From positions 4,685,501 through 4,749,500 of the forward strand of contig NZ_CP076543.1 of the NCBI RefSeq assembly GCF_030440515.1: 64,000 nucleotides of DNA, read 5' to 3'. Below the pieces are notes generated by a model, which saw nothing but the letters and a program-made list of their open reading frames with translations, ran no database searches and had not been told where the DNA came from. The number at the start of each line of letters is the position of its first letter. The stretch's first letter is position 1. This stretch comes from Streptomyces xanthophaeus (lineage in GTDB: Bacteria; Actinomycetota; Actinomycetes; Streptomycetales; Streptomycetaceae). The translations under genes and the position numbers were made by a program. Positions 62,667 to 64,000 of this stretch are shown here, in pieces.

Positions 62667-64000
62667 ATGGCACTCCCGCATTCTTCCGGCGCGCCCCGGC
62701 GGGCCCGGCTGTGGGCCCTGCTGGCGTTGGTCTGCGCGGTGCTCGCGGCGGTGACGCTGGTGGCCGAGGGCATCGTCGGCGGGCTGGTCGTCCTCGTCGT
62801 CGGGCTGGCCGGGGCGGCGCTCACGGCCATGGGGACCTGGTGGGTGGTGTCCCACCGCGGGGCCGTACGGCTGGTCGGCACCCTGCTGGTGGTGGGCGCG
62901 CCCGTGGCCATCCTGCTCATCTACGCCCGGGCGGACCTGTGGCCCACGGCGCTGCTCGCCATCGCGCTGTGGGCGGCCGCCGTGGCCTGTGCGCGGACCG
63001 CGCTGCGCGCCGCGCGACGGCCCGACGGCATGCGGGCCGTCGCACGGGCCGCCCCCCGCAACCCGGTGCTGATCATGAACCCGAAGTCCGGCGGCGGGAA
63101 GGTCGGCCGCTTCGGCCTGGTCGAGAAGGGGGAGGCGCTCGGCGCCCGGGTGGTGCTGCTGGACCCGGCGGTCGTGACGGACGTCGCCGCCCTCGCCCGG
63201 CAGGCGGTGGCCGACGGAGCGGACCTGCTCGGGGTGGCGGGCGGCGACGGCACCCAGGCCCGGGTGGCCGAGGTGGCGGCCGAGCACGACCTGCCGTTCC
63301 TCGTGATCTCCGCGGGAACCCGGAACCACTTCGCCATGGACCTCGGGCTGGACCGCGAGGACCCGGCCCGGTGCCTGGACGCGCTGGCCGACGGGGAGGA
63401 GCTCAGGGTCGACCTGGGGGTCGTGGGCGGCCAGGCGTTCGTCAACACGGCCTCCTTCGGCGTCTACGCGGAGATCGTGCAGCGCCCGGAGTACCGGGAC
63501 GCCAAGGCGGACTCGGCACTGGCCGCGCTGCCCGACCTCCTCCTCGGATACGCCGGCACCACCCTCGACGCGGTGACCGACGAGAAACGGCTGGAGGCCC
63601 AGCAGGCGCTGCTCGTCAGCAACAACCCCTACACGTCCTCCGAACCGATGGGCGCCCGCAGGTCCCGCCTTGACCGCGGAGAACTGGGTGTCCTCGGCAT
63701 CCGGGTGAACAACGCCGCCCAGGCGGCCGAGGTCGCGCTGCGCGGCGCGAGGGCGGCGGGCCTGCACGTGCTCACCTCCCGCCAGGTCGTGATCGGATCG
63801 GCCGCGGGACGCATCGCCGTCGCCGTCGACGGCGAGGCACTGACCATGCCCACACCCGTGACCTGCTCCATCCGCCCCGGCGCACTGCGCGTCCTGGTGC
63901 CCAGGCTCCGCCCCGGGGCCCCGGTGACCGCCCCGCCCATGCAGTGGAGCGAGGTCCTCGCCCTGGCCTTCGACCGGCCGGTGGCGGGTTCGGCCGGCTG
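62667..64000 (+). CDS. Diacylglycerol kinase-like protein with N-terminal membrane helices (partial)
   Basis: The gene runs off the window end. The first 444 codons have three or four membrane helices (to about residue 110), then a DAGK/LCB5-type catalytic domain: PVLIMNPKSGGGKVGRFG at about 131, GVAGGDGTQARVAEVA at about 190 and ISAGTRNHFAMDLGLDRED at about 213. GGDGT binds ATP. Such proteins phosphorylate diacylglycerol or related lipids. The membrane-helix plus DAGK arrangement is common in actinobacteria. The ATG at 62667 lies after GTGAGGGC. Confidence 0.85.
   Translation, partial: MALPHSSGAPRRARLWALLALVCAVLAAVTLVAEGIVGGLVVLVVGLAGAALTAMGTWWVVSHRGAVRLVGTLLVVGAPVAILLIYARADLWPTALLAIALWAAAVACARTALRAARRPDGMRAVARAAPRNPVLIMNPKSGGGKVGRFGLVEKGEALGARVVLLDPAVVTDVAALARQAVADGADLLGVAGGDGTQARVAEVAAEHDLPFLVISAGTRNHFAMDLGLDREDPARCLDALADGEELRVDLGVVGGQAFVNTASFGVYAEIVQRPEYRDAKADSALAALPDLLLGYAGTTLDAVTDEKRLEAQQALLVSNNPYTSSEPMGARRSRLDRGELGVLGIRVNNAAQAAEVALRGARAAGLHVLTSRQVVIGSAAGRIAVAVDGEALTMPTPVTCSIRPGALRVLVPRLRPGAPVTAPPMQWSEVLALAFDRPVAGSAG

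Noticed and set aside
62711..63673. Plus-strand open frame of 320 codons near the window end
   Set aside because: It lies in a different frame inside the DAGK-like gene that starts at 62667 and stays open to the window end.

Overview
The window is chromosomal DNA of a high-GC actinomycete, almost certainly a Streptomyces. Third codon positions are nearly all G or C, GTG and TTG starts are common, and the AfsK, AfsR and AfsS-type regulators of Streptomyces secondary metabolism are all present. I see no rRNA, tRNA, CRISPR array or intact insertion sequence. Both ends cut through genes.

Layout. 0-4 kb: the end of a membrane gene, a zinc-ribbon/OB-fold (DUF35) gene, a PNPOx-family gene, then a toxin-antitoxin pair lying between two arms of a roughly 0.5 kb inverted repeat, and a DUF4287 gene. 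4-8 kb: a thiolase-like gene divergent from an acyl-CoA dehydrogenase and a Ddn-like F420 oxidoreductase, followed by a TetR regulator. 8-12.3 kb: VOC protein, the kinase AfsK (799 aa) and a cyclophilin. 12.3-18.5 kb: two small exported or membrane proteins, an enoyl-CoA hydratase/DUF35/thiolase operon divergent from a FadD3-like CoA ligase, and a methyltransferase. 18.6-22.1 kb: a short AfsS-like repeat peptide downstream of AfsR. 22-27.5 kb: amidohydrolase, MFS exporter, small membrane protein, GNAT, trypsin-like protease, NUDIX. 27.5-34.6 kb: a MacB-like ABC/adaptor/lipoprotein operon divergent from a two-component system, an L,D-transpeptidase-like protein and a transmembrane terpene-cyclase-like protein. 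34.7-41.1 kb: LLM oxidoreductases, SDR, D-aminoacylase-like amidohydrolase and aldehyde dehydrogenase. 41-47.9 kb: two long proteins of unclear role, an APC permease and small exported or membrane proteins. 47.9-53.7 kb: a DrrAB-like ABC operon with a DUF4097 protein and a divergent HTH/GbsR regulator, then a MerR/old-yellow-enzyme pair. 54-61 kb: LLM oxidoreductase, ADP-ribosylglycohydrolase, secreted tyrosine phosphatase, the F420 cofactor gene fbiC, and an SDR. 61-64 kb: two unknown genes beside an RHS remnant, and a lipid-kinase-like gene cut by the window end.

The main unifying signal is a palindrome, TCTGAC-N5-GTCAGA. It occurs at seven promoter positions with at most one mismatch, always in front of CoA-thioester, F420/LLM, SDR or amidohydrolase genes. 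I infer one TetR-controlled catabolic regulon, with the local TetR gene at 7233-7880 as first candidate, interleaved with the AfsK-AfsR-AfsS cascade. FbiC in the same window makes the precursor of the cofactor that several of these oxidoreductases probably use.
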